A DNA stretch of 64,000 bases from Ciona savignyi (lineage: Eukaryota > Chordata > Ascidiacea > Phlebobranchia > Cionidae), in the NCBI GenBank assembly GCA_000149265.1, contig CH002506.1:149227-213226 (forward strand), read 5' to 3'. A program made the translations under genes and the position numbers. Shown here piece after piece: positions 14,781 to 25,677 of the stretch. Numbering within the stretch: position 1 is the first letter of the stretch; the number at the start of each line of letters is the position of its first letter. The notes beneath the pieces were generated by a model. The model was not told where the DNA came from and did no database searches. It saw only the letters and a list, made by a program, of their open reading frames with translations.

Positions 14781-14949
14781 AACCAAATTCATGCAACACT
14801 AGTTGTATTCATAAGAAGATCCTGCACGAATTGAACAAGTTGACTTCCGGAACGATCTTTGGGTAACTTTCTGGTCATTGAAAGCTGCAGTACATAAGAA
14901 AGTATTGTAAACCTAAGTGTGTGGGTAACCTTGATCAGTAAGCATATAG

Positions 14950-15240
14950 TTGTCCTATTGATTAGCTTGATGGGTAAGTGCGTCAACTTTCAGCCTGTGT
15001 GAAATGTTCGAAGTCGCTAGCTAGTCGGTTGTGTCCTTGGGCAAGGCACTTGACAAAAATTGCCAAAATCAAGCAGATTAAATGGTTAAACCAAACCAAA
15101 AATTTAAATGAACGTCTCAATCATATACACTGCCATAGCTCTGGTAAACCAACGGTGGGCAAGAGATAATCTGATGATTGTGTTCAGGCCCCTTAGGTTT
15201 TCCGATTCACAGGGATAAAACATGAATATCCTTTTTCATA
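14950..15240 (+). repeat. SINE family 1 copy
   Basis: Head ATTAGCTTGATGGGTAAGTG, then AATGTTCGAAGTCGCTAGC, GTCGGTTGTGTCCTTGGGCA, AGGCACTTGAC, a diverged body, and a tail GGGATAAAACATGAATATCC. This is the same orientation and order as the copy at 15945. Confidence 0.8.
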
Positions 15241-15712
15241 TTATGATGGTGTGTATAAACAGTCCAAAGATAATAAGATCGAAAACAACCAGCTGGTTGT
15301 GTCCTTAATTATAGCACTGAAGATGTTGCTAAACACATGGCTAAAGTAGAACAAAGCAGAAAAAATATTGGTTTGTTACTAAAAACAATTTGCTAAACTT
15401 TAATGCCTTGGCTAAATACACAAGTAACCAGCAAGCGTTTGGTTTCTAAATCACATTCTTCTGGTTGACGGTTCAACATGCTACCACTTTAGCTACATAC
15501 TGCCACCACAGTTTGGTTACCAGATCAATTACAGTGTGGTTTGCATAATAAAATCAATGTACTTCAGGTTTTGTTTATCTGTCAATCCGATGGGTAAAAC
15601 AACAGCAGATATATGCATTTTTCCTGCATTATTAAATACCAGAAGTGCCTAGTTTTAATCCCACAATCTTCTAGTTGATAGAAAAGTTATCAAACACATA
15701 TGCAAAGTAACA

Positions 15713-18700
15713 TTAAGATACCCAGTTAACCCAAGCAACACAACAAAGCGGTTTCACCTTTATTTTATCAAGGTAGGTCATAGTTCCCTTCCATAGCTTG
15801 GAAAACCCAATCAAATCAGGTTGAGTCTTGTGGTATTCCACCAAAGAACGCTGTGAAATGTTTTTATATCTTAGTTTTTATAATTTTTTTTAAAAACAAG
15901 GTTACCAGGTTGGTAACTTTACTACTTTGTCCAACCTTAATATTGTCCGACCGGTTAGTCTGATGGTTTAATGCGACGTTATTTAACCCAAAGGTTGCAG
16001 GTTCTAAACTGGTTGCTGGGTAGTCGGTTGTGTCCTTGGGCAAGGCACTTAACGGACATTGCCCAAACCCAGCGGATTAATGAGTTCTACTTAATCGAAA
16101 GAACGTGTGTTTTATATACAACATACTTTAATAGCTCGGGTAACCCGACAGTAGGCGTGAAGTGATCTGACAATTGCCCGTGTGTTAACCCCCTTGGTTT
16201 TCTCATTAACGGGGATAAACATGAATATATCATATCATATATTCTATTTTTTTGGGAAAATGATACGCAATGTAAAACTTCTAAAAAAATTAATTCCAAC
16301 ATAATCTGGCAGGTTAGTTCATTTATTGTGCACTGGAAAGGTAGTGTGTTTAAAACCAGCCAATCAATGGTTGATTATGGCCATTGGCAAGTTACTATTT
16401 GTTTATGTTTTGCAAATGTAAATGTAGTGATTTTCCATTGTATTTAAAACAATGTAATAGCTTAATTAAATGAACTGCGGGCATAAGGAAAGCTAAAAAT
16501 GTTAAAAAGTTTGCAAGGGTGCAAACATGAGTAACCTATCGTCACTAATTAATGTTGAGAAAAAAAGAGTCGAACAGAATTAATAACGAGACGCACCATA
16601 TCATCAATTAGATCGGGTTGCACGGCTTGGTCGTGCATCTCATTGTATACAAGCCTCATGGGCACCCCGTACCACTGCTCTGCTGCCTCTGGTGGTTGGG
16701 CCACCCAGAACGCGCTGTAGACGGATTCAGTCCGAGAGGCATCTCGCACGTCGAATGGCGCTGTAGGGTTGCAAGTTTTTTTTAATTTAAAAATTAACTG
16801 AGCAAGTTTTAACCCTGTGACGACTCAATACCAAGTAGGCAAAAGCTTATAGCCTGCTGATTCGACAGCATCTTTAAAAAACAATTAACCAAGCCAAGTT
16901 TCAAACCCATAATACGACTGTTTTTGTTTAGGAGTCGATACATGTATCAGTCGCGTTAACCATTTGGCCACACGACCATGCATGGTGTTTTAAGTTAATA
17001 TTACATCATCCAAGTCCCTGTAGGATAGGGTAATTCTGGGATCTACCTTCTGCGACCAAGGTATTCTGAGGTCAAGGTACTTACCAGGTGGTGACAATAT
17101 ATTGGGTTAAAAATGAAAGTTATAGCAGTGAAATTTTAGCTCCATGTATGTAATTGTATGGCCATTGCAAATTTTCGGTGTTATAACGACCAGTGCATTT
17201 TACCATCTGTGGATTTTTACACACTAACAATGGGTAAGGGTATATATATCGTCACAAGAAAGACCATTTGACTTTTACTTTCCCAGCTATTTACCTCTAG
17301 ATAAAATGGTGAGCATTTTAAGTTTGTTAGTAACACAACGCGTACAACCCCTGTATTTTCACATTCTTCAGGATATTTTATCAATATATGAACAAATGAG
17401 CAACACCACTCACAGCATATGAGCCCAATAGCAGGATGGGTGGCAGCCATAGTGGCCTGCATTTCATGCTGGACGTCGATATCACGGATTGTGGGTTCAG
17501 ATTGGCTGGTGGGGTGTGAGTGGTACCAACCCACGCGGGTGAGGTTTCGACGCATTAAGTTCTGCGAGATCTGGGGTGAAGGGGGTTAATGAGAAAAATG
17601 GGTGGGAGAACACATTATTAAACCTAACAAGTTTAGCATGACAGTAAATTCGGTGAACTATGTGGTTTGTCTCACAGTGGTAACTGGACTAATGTTACGG
17701 TGGCATGCAGTAAATAATGTCATACTTTTTGCAATTCCTTTATTTGATAATTTGCCATAATCCAAAAAATTAAATGTATGTAAGGCATTACAAAAAATAA
17801 AATAAAATACAACGCTACACAATTATATTTTCATTATTCGTACTTTGCTTTCTTAAAAGCATGCGTTAGTGGTAGTTGTCCACCAAAAAGAAATTACATA
17901 TCAATGACATAGAAAATTTACAAAATTTATCTAGATATGAGAAACAGCAGTTACAACGGACATGCAATATAATCTAACCTACCGACCTCTTGTTCAACTA
18001 ACATAGCATTGTCTTGATCGCAGAGCTTGCATTTACATGGGAAAGCTTGGAGAATGAAAAGACCTGGTGAAATGTGGAAACTTCGTTACATTTCACCACG
18101 GAAAACAAAACTTCGGTATTGAACAAAAGGTTTTTATAAGGAATCCCTCATTTAAACCCAAGTTTACATTTATAAAGCTGATTTTTACTTTCTTGAAATA
18201 AAGTGTACTTAAGTTTCTAAAATAGTAATTAAAAACCTAATTTTTTAAGCAAAAAGTGATCAATTTCGGGTTCATTACAACCAATCACCGTACATCGTTT
18301 GTTTTGGTCCCACTGTCCTCCAAGGTAGCCACACACCTCACTCGTCGATAAATGACAGTGGAAATCGATGAGAAGGAGTACAGAGGTGGATATTGCAATG
18401 GAGAAAGGTTGAGGATTCGTTTCGTCGAAGTTCTCAAACTCAATCAGAGTGTTTGGGTCTCTGATATAAAATGGGGTCAAATGAAATATGCATTTGTATA
18501 AACACAAACCACAAGGGTTTAAAGTGGTCATAAAGGAGAGCTTTGATCGTCATGCTGTCAATTACTTCATACCGTTCAAGCAGGTATCTTAATCAGTAGT
18601 GTCACCAGTCGCTGAGCACACCACAATTGTCCTGATTCAGTGGGTTTAAACTCCTCACATTAACCCTTTAGAAACGGGATTGTTTTTGCGCAATTTGCGC

Positions 18701-21700
18701 GTTTTGACTGAGTCCGCTTTGTAGTGCTCTAGCGGCTGTCGTGTTATAGTTAGAGCAAAATGTTCAACACTAGAGTTGTTCGAAATAAAATTTCCAAAAT
18801 TTCTTAAAATTTTATTTTTTGATGACGTCACTATCTGGCCATCCACGTCATATTCTTTCTTATACAATGTCATAGTTTTTGATCTTTTGACAATACAGCC
18901 TAGCTTAGCTTTACAAAGTTACTCAGAAACACATTTCCTACAATTATATTATAATTTTGATTTGATGACGTCATCAAAATAATATTACGTCACTAATTTC
19001 ATGTTATAGGTCTACCTATGGCAAAGTTTTTTTTGTTTTTTTTTTATAAAAAATGTTACATTATGAATTTAGATTACTATCAAGTCCACATTGAGTTTTC
19101 TTACTACTTTTCTTTGAAATAAACTATAAATGAAGTGTTTGAACCAAATTGCAGACTATAACCGTAAAGATAATCAAAACCACCCCAAAAATGTAAAAAT
19201 AACCGGTAAGATCACATCTGGGACATCCCAAGAAGCGAAACTGATTCTACTGTCATAGAGACATTAAATGAAACAAACATTTTGAGCATAGTATTGAAAA
19301 AAATTTTTTTGCGAGACTTTCCCTCAGAATTAGTCCAAAAAAGTCATAAAATTCAACTAAACTTTACTTAAAAATTTTAAATGCAAAGTTATGTTTAATT
19401 TTGCTGTTTTCAAAAGATATATCATATAGCTTTCCAAAGAGACCAAAGTTTAGCAGTTTGGACAAGAAATTCTGGAGATTTTTCATTTTGAATGACCACA
19501 TGTCAAAAAAGCCAAATTTGGTCTTATCGTTTTTAAAGGGTTAAAATTGAAATATATAACACACTGGTAGGAAAAGATAATATACACATAGCAATATTAC
19601 CCACTTTGCAATAGCCCCATGAACTCTACTGTTAGAATGATATAAGGTGTATCCATCCAAATGGCCCATACATCTTCCAACCTCCATCCAAATGGCCCAT
19701 AAACCCTTTTAACCTTTTCAACGGCTAAACAAGAGTATCGGTTCCTAATTTCATACCCCACCAACTTACATTGAGGTCTGATTTTTCAGATCTGAATATT
19801 TCAATGACTTTCGTTCCCGAACCATCTTGTTATCCAGTAGCAACGTGTTCGCATTGCATTGGGCTATTAGCTCTTCATCGAAATTCTGAACAAGTGCAAA
19901 AAATTAAGTTAATTTATTCTTTTTCACTAATTTGTAAAAGTCATGTGATTAACCTGTGGTTGTAGTCGTGCAGATGCAGACACTTACATTCTGAGAAACA
20001 GATGTAAAAACAATATTTTTTTAGTTTTTTTGTTTCCACTTTAAAAACACGAATCAGGCAGGACCTTTGATAAAAAATGGAAAAAAATGTCAAAACAACA
20101 GTTATTAAAACAAGTCTAAATAAAATCCAATTAATTATTTACTTTTGGTATATTTAAGCAAGGCCGCCAAACCTAACATATAAAAAAATATAAAAAATAA
20201 AAACTGGTAAAATAAATTTACAACCTAGAAAGAAAAAGTTTTATTACAAAAACCTAGAAGAAAAGTGTAAAGAGGTAAAGAGATTTAATATTTCACCCAA
20301 TTGCCCAGTAGTTTAAAGTTTTGGTTCATTGTAAAAAATAACAAAAATGATTGAGAAGTTAATTTAATTATAGGATAGGATAGGATATTTGTGTTTAACC
20401 CCGTGAATAAGAAAACCATGGGGGTTAAGACACGGGCAATCGTCAGATCGCCTCGCGCCTATCATCAGGTTACTGGAGCTTTTGCAGTGTGTTGCGTATG
20501 ATTCACACATTCCTTCAATTTGATAGAACCCATTAATCTGCTGGGTTCAGGCAATGTCCGTTAAGTGCCTTGCCCAAGGACACAACCGACTAGCTAGCGA
20601 CCAGTTTCGAACCTGCAACCCTTTGGTTGAAAAGCGTCGCACTAAACCCAGACTAACAGGTTGGACTATACATTATAAGTGAACAACATCAGTTCCAGAC
20701 AGATGGTTTGACTAATGTATTTTAACCGTTGTTGGAATCCAGGTATCAGGGTGGCTCTTGTGGTCACCCCACTTCACACTTCTGGTCAACTTTTAAAATG
20801 TACTTTTCCTCTATTGCCTATGCAGTTCGAATAGAATTACATGTGACCAGAAAAGGTAATAAATATGCTTTTTTTAATAAAATTAAAAAAATCATGAACT
20901 AAAATGGAATATTATAGGAAAGGTGCAACAAAAGATAGTCATCGAGTCAGTTGTGGCTACTTAATGCCTCAACATTTCCACCTTTCCCTAAGACAGTCTG
21001 ATGCTGTACCATGATCGCCACTGTAAGATTTGAGTCACGAAAAAAGGGGAAGTCAGAAAAGGGATGAATTGGTTGAAAATGCAGTGGAAATGCATTATTA
21101 TGTGATTTAATATGTTTTGTACCTAAAATGCTGTATTTAAAGGGACACAAACTGTTAATAAAAAATTGAAAAAAGATACACTGTACATTATGTCCACTGT
21201 AACAGAGCAGTGCTCTACAATGCCATCAAACCGGTAATCCCATATTTTGCTAAACTCAGCAATAGAAACAATATACTCACAGCAGCGGGTGAGAGAGAAG
21301 CGATGGGGGCAGCATTCTTGCGAAACCAATCTGATTTCAACTTGTCTAGCTTTTTACCCTATGAGTTACAATAGAGTATTTTGAGTTTGCTGCAGAGTTA
21401 CAACCATACCTATGCATCACCATACATCGAGCCATACTAATGTATGGGTAGATATGACCGATAATTTTCTCACCAAAGGACAAAACTAGCTAGTAACCAG
21501 TTTCGAACTTGCAACCATTTCATCAACTTTACATCTATGGTGATTGCATGTTTCTATTTATTCTCACCTTATACTTTACTGAGTTCCAACCACAGCCAGA
21601 TTTCTTGGAAGGATTAATTTTCTTCTTGATATAAGTTGCCCAGGAACTGGGGGAAGCAAACTGTACTTTTTCCCACTGAATCTTTCCATTGTTCAGCAGA

Positions 21701-23447
21701 TCTCCCAGGTATTTCTGGCCCTGTGGACATTATATCAACATTTCTATTTTTCGGTATGATACGCAGGTTTATCAATGGGAAAATGCAAGTAGTAAAGGGC
21801 ATAAGCCAATAACTACTCTGGTTTCAATCCCACCACCTTTTAACTTACGGTATAACACAATACAGTCTAACTGGGCTAATTTAAATGGTTTAATTTAAAA
21901 AGTGGTTTAATTTTAAGAAAGTTTTATGGTTTCGATAACACTTCTAAAGCAATAAACATTTCTCCATAATATCAAATGTCCATAGTAAAATTCTAGAGCC
22001 ATTTAAATGTGTTCATCATGTAATTTTTTAAATCATTTTCTTTTATTTGATAGGGACAATGCCTTTTAAGGACACAACCACAAAATATAGCGGTAAGATC
22101 GGGGATTAAGACAATAAATGCAATTAACTCCACAATTTCATAGAATCACAGGTACTTTCATTTAATCTACAAGTACCGGTACTTCATTTAAATAAGGCAC
22201 TTGGAATAGGTGTTGAGGTGTTTTAAAATTGCATTTTTTAAATTCAAAAATATATTTTAAATTTCGTCCATAGAAAATTAAAAATTAAACCTAATTAGTC
22301 TATCTTAACAAATACCTCTTAGGAACAAAAACTACTTAAACATGATTGCTGCTAATTTTAACATTTATTAGTTGATATATTTATGCATTCATTTTCTATG
22401 ACAAATTAACATTCTCCAACCAACATTTCCAGATTCATGAAAAAGATATTTACAAGGTAGTCGATAGATAAGACACCAGTTCCTGGTTCCAGCACTCCTT
22501 CCTGCACTAATGTATGCATTGTAACACTGCGTGATGTTCCTCCTCTATTGCGGGGGGACAGGTCCTGCAATGCGAATATATACAGGGTGAAAATTTGTCT
22601 AATATGTGAAAAACATATAAAGGTCAAAGCAAATCGTTAAAGAGATGTCAACATAAATTTCCAAAAATGGAAGTCACGAGAACAGTAGTATCTGCCATAT
22701 GTATAATCAAGGATAAGTATTAAGTAAAAGTTCTTGGTTTTTAATTCCCCCTTTCACACAATTAGTCTTTCACTACCGAAATGTTTCATTTAAGGTTTTT
22801 CCAAAAATATTTTAACAATGCTACCCCGTTAACCATTCTAAAGCTTATCTTATTTTGGTTTTATAAAGAAAATGAAATTTTAATATCATCCAACCAAAAT
22901 TTCTATTTTAATGACACTTTTTTTAGACATTGTTCGAATTTACAAAATTTGTTTATTATTGGGAGTACTAGAAGTGGGAAATACGAAAATTTATACTAAT
23001 TCCTTACCCCCCTAAAATACCTAATTGCATTGACTTTTTTTTAATGACCAACCCGTGTAATGGCAATAAGGAAGTTTAACCAGCTTTGAAAAAAGTCCCA
23101 TATTTCTACCTTTTTGTATTACCCACTTTATCCATAAAACACTAAAAATACAAGTTTTCAGATGTTTTGACCCGAAAGTTTAACTGGCTGGGGTATTTAA
23201 ATATTTTTTTTTTAATTATAACAATATTATATTTTTTTTTAAATTATAAAAATGCGCCTACTTTTCTACTGCTGTTCGAATCCAAGCTCTCAGTGTCATC
23301 CGCATTCGAACTGTCGTCTTCTTTCTCCGGGTGAGGGGTCGATACTGGTGTTGGTTTGTCAAATTCAGGATTTCCAGGGGTTTGACTTATTTCTTTCGGG
23401 TTGCTTAGTGTGGTTGGGTCAACCTGGGACGTATTTACCCCTTCCAT
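15713..23447 (-). CDS. MPND: MPN domain-containing protein (RAMA + JAMM/MPN), 10 exons
   Basis: Exons in gene order: 23447-23262, 22564-22454, 21720-21568, 21358-21281, 19885-19770, 18460-18294, 18063-17987, 17570-17414, 16760-16597, 15850-15713. Phases agree and give 448 residues, close to human MPND at about 470. Exon 1 is acidic and disordered. Exons 2-4 form a RAMA domain (VTMHTLVQEGVLEPGTGVLS, KIQWEKVQF, KSGCGWNSVKYK), a module linked to recognition of methylated adenine in DNA. Exons 6-9 form the MPN domain: FHCHLSTSEVCGYLGGQWD, AFPCKC, VGWYHSHP, then TIRDID, AFWV and QWYGVPM. The zinc motif is H-S-H-P, six residues, Thr-x-x-Asp, with Thr where most JAMM proteases have Ser. Exon 10 ends the family-typical segment LWKGTMTYLDKIK; the last dozen residues are unusual, so a further exon is possible. 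Start: the second in-frame ATG (23447) is used; another lies at 23483. Confidence 0.9.
15945..16244 (+). repeat. SINE family 1, near full length, in the last MPND intron
   Basis: tRNA-like head CCGGTTAGTCTGATGGTTTA, B box GGTTGCAGGTTCTAAACTGG, body GTCGGTTGTGTCCTTGGGCA and GGCACTTAACGGACATTGCC, then CAATTGCCCGTGTGTTAACC and a tail CGGGGATAAACATGAATAT with (ATCAT)n. One of the best preserved copies. It lies antisense within the MPND intron. Confidence 0.88.
16930..16985 (-). repeat. SINE family 2 head, partial
   Basis: Reverse complement reads CATGGTCGTGTGGCCAAATG then GTTAACGCGACTGATACATG, the A-box half of SINE family 2. The B-box side (AAACCCATAATACG) at about 16903-16916 is diverged. Confidence 0.6.
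18664..19540. mobile_element. piggyBac-like nonautonomous element (MITE), 877 bp, TTAA target
   Basis: Flanked by TTAA at 18660-18663 and 19541-19544. The left end is CCCTTTAGAAACG and the right end in reverse complement is CCCTTTAAAAACG, so the terminal inverted repeats match at 12 of 13 positions; subterminal CAATTTG and TTTTGAC blocks are also shared. TTAA duplications with CCC...GGG ends are characteristic of piggyBac elements. No transposase ORF is present. The element lies in the MPND intron between exons 5 and 6 and contains two TGACGTCA palindromes. Confidence 0.7.
20025..20115 (+). repeat. Unnamed dispersed repeat Y, copy
   Basis: A run of the type TTCCACTTTAAAAACACGAA, CAGGCAGGACC, AAAAATGGAAAAAAATG, CAAAACAACAGTTATTAAAAC. 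It parallels 34498-34594 and 43117-43207 and, inverted, 49765-49832. Copies share the order CACGA-GCAGG-GGAAAAA-AAACGACAGTCGTTAAAAC. Confidence 0.5.
20371..20669 (-). repeat. SINE family 1, full length, in MPND intron 4
   Basis: Best copy in the window. Reading the minus strand: head TTAGTCTGGGTTTAGTGCGA, B box GGTTGCAGGTTCGAAACTGG, then CTAGCTAGTCGGTTGTGTCC, GGCAAGGCACTTAACGGACA, AATGGGTTCTATCAAATTGA, GATTGCCCGTGTCTTAACCC, and a tail ending in repeated TATCC pentamers. It has the tRNA-derived head, body and simple tail expected of a SINE. Confidence 0.92.
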
Positions 23448-25650
23448 TGTGATGTTATAATAGTATCGAGTGCCGGAGATCACATACGATTTTTCTAAGT
23501 CAACTTAAAAAAGTTTTTAATCGACCAAATCTATCTCTCTGCAAGAGAAACCGGACAGAAAAATAATCGGATTAAGTTATTGTAAAGAATTTCTAATTTT
23601 TATTAGGATTTATTTTAGCATCCTGGCAGCCCAGTTTGTAAAGCATGGCAGTATTCAAGAACATTTTGTAAATGCAATGTAAAAATGTTTGTATGCATTC
23701 GTAATGTTTTTTTTTGTTTTTTACACATTGAGACTTCTTTATTACTTTTTGTAAAGATTGATAGCGAATTTATTATTTTATGAAAATTCGCAAACATTAT
23801 GATTTTTAGACTGGCAAAAGATGCAAAAATTCACTAAGAATTTACTCACAACTATTGTCTGATAAATCGTTTATGTGTTAAATATTTGATCATGTTTACC
23901 ACAAAACGGCTGTAGTCTAGTTAACAAAGGCTTTGCACAGTGTAAGGTTATGTGTGGTAAACACATTGCTTTGGGTGGGTGCTAGGGTTAAGGTTTGCGC
24001 TAGTTAAGGGTTTAAGATTAGTGTTTTGGGCAGGGTTAAAATTAGTTTCCATAGTTTCACTGAGCAGTCCTATTTTTTTTCTTTTTAGTGTTGCCCGTTT
24101 CTTGTTAAAATATCCCCATATTTCTCATATCAATTTTTACTAGTGGTAGACTGCCAGGCACACTTGACCACACACGCTACTTTTTATATAAGAAAAAAAT
24201 GCTTACGTAGTATGGGTCTATAATCTGAGTTTAATCTACGCAAACTAAACTGGAAATAATCTATTTTTTGGTTCTACAAGTGTAAATATAAATAAATCAA
24301 CGCCGATATATAAATATGTTATGTAAAAAAAAGCTCTATCAATCCAAACTACGTACATACTGTATATCAATCAAACACGAGTTAGTTAGTTTTAATAAAT
24401 TTTAAAGTTTGTGGTAGGTACTTATTCTTCTCCACCGGAGCACCAATGATGCAAAATGTTGACTTTTAAATCGTCCACTAGTTCTTCCATGCATAACTAA
24501 ATTACCAAATAATAAAAGTGCACTAGTGACTAATTGTAAGGAGATTACTATTTTAAGTATAATTAAGATTAAATAAAAATATTTGACAATCCATTGTCAG
24601 AGAGAGACAAATTTTCGTAGTTACCATCAATAAATAAATATTTTAAATAATTTGTTCTTAGATGAAGAGAAATAAGCATATGCATGAAACTCCCTGTTGG
24701 GGATTTTCCAAACTCAAATCCGTTTTGCACAAATCAATCAATCAAGTTTTTATCTGTAAAACCCAGGACAGAGCATACAGTAGTTAAATTAAAAAAAAAT
24801 AGTTTAAAAACAACCGAAAACCATACTGGAAGAAAGACAGGTGCACCTAAATAAGATTTATACCTTAAACAAACACTTAAAAAAGATAAGACATTTAAGT
24901 TATTCTATCCACTTAGGATTTTATTCTTCACAATTGTGTTCATCCCTTTTAAATAACAACAGCATAACGATTTTTGTCCCAACAATTTATTTAAAAAAAT
25001 AATATAGAATAGCCATGTTGCAATGCGTGTCTTGTGTTATGGCTATAAACAAAGTACAAAGGTTTAAATATATAATTAAGCGACTCTTTTATAAAAAAAA
25101 AGAATTTTATTAAATTTGTTCACTGTTTTTTTTTTCTAATTTATTCAAATAGCTAGTGTTACATATTTCCTCATGGTGCTTTCTATTTTACCAATTCATT
25201 TCTCTTTGTTTTTCGATTCTGATTTTAATAATATCGCATGAAGAATTTTACTGGTTGTAAAAACAACTGTAAAAACTTTCTGATTTCTTTGTTTGATGTT
25301 TAAACTGTGAACTGTATTTTCACTTTATGATTTTTTTCGTTTTTAATTTGTACAATTTTACAGTCTGTGTGGTGGAATAAGTAATTTTTTTTAGTATTGT
25401 TAGAAAATGTTCATATGTCTGCGCTGCTTGGTTTCATTTTCCGTATCTCCATAATGCCAAGCTGATTAACAGACTAATCCCTGACACACATGCTGATAAG
25501 CAGTTTGCACACATCCTCAACAAAGTTTATATATATATACATACGCAAGAATCTCTACAGGAAACTAATATTTTATTCAGATCTAGTTTTGTGTGCTTTC
25601 CTATAGTCGCTTTTTGTTTAAATGCTTCTAATTAATTAAACTTAAATCCT
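23448..25650. other. Intergenic region between MPND and the first cathepsin A-like gene (divergent)
   Basis: The two genes diverge from here, so it must hold both 5' regulatory regions. Visible are a T-rich tract near 23700, a dispersed repeat Z copy (23965-24118), AT-rich low-complexity DNA, and TATATATATA at 25531-25541 about 140 bp before the first cathepsin A start codon. No coding exon was recognised. Confidence 0.55.
23965..24118 (+). repeat. Unnamed dispersed repeat Z, copy 1
   Basis: GGGTTTAAGATTAGTGTTTTGGG, GGGTTAAAATTAGTTTCCATAG, CTGAGCAGTCC, then TTTTTAGTGTTGCCC. The same order appears at 48645-48800 (as GTTAGTGTCAGGGC, GAATTAGTTTCCTTAG, TTTAGTGTTGCCC) and at 57655-57780 (TTTAAGATTAGTGTTACG, GTTAAAATTAGGTTCCC). 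Identity of the element is unknown. Confidence 0.6.
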
Positions 25651-25677
25651 TGCAGAGTTAAGTTGTAAGGTTAAAGT
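25651..25677 (+). promoter_or_regulatory. 3' splice acceptor just upstream of the CTSA-like 1 start (candidate spliced-leader site)
   Basis: TTGCAG is followed by AGTTAAGTTGTAAGGTTAAAGT and then ATG, leaving a 22-nt leader. The other two paralogues have the same acceptor and nearly the same leader. Confidence 0.6.

Larger units (their letters stand above)
12609..15712. other. Intergenic region between the sulfotransferase and MPND genes
   Basis: The two genes converge on this region. It holds a dispersed repeat (12880-13170), a reverse SINE-1 (14250-14470), a degenerate minisatellite (14609-14780) and a forward SINE-1 (14950-15240). No coding exon was recognised. The short ORFs do not resemble known proteins. 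Confidence 0.6.

Noticed and set aside
18823..18975. CRE-like TGACGTCA sites as an MPND enhancer
   Set aside because: Both sites lie inside the TTAA-flanked MITE, so they are better explained as part of the element unless other data show activity.
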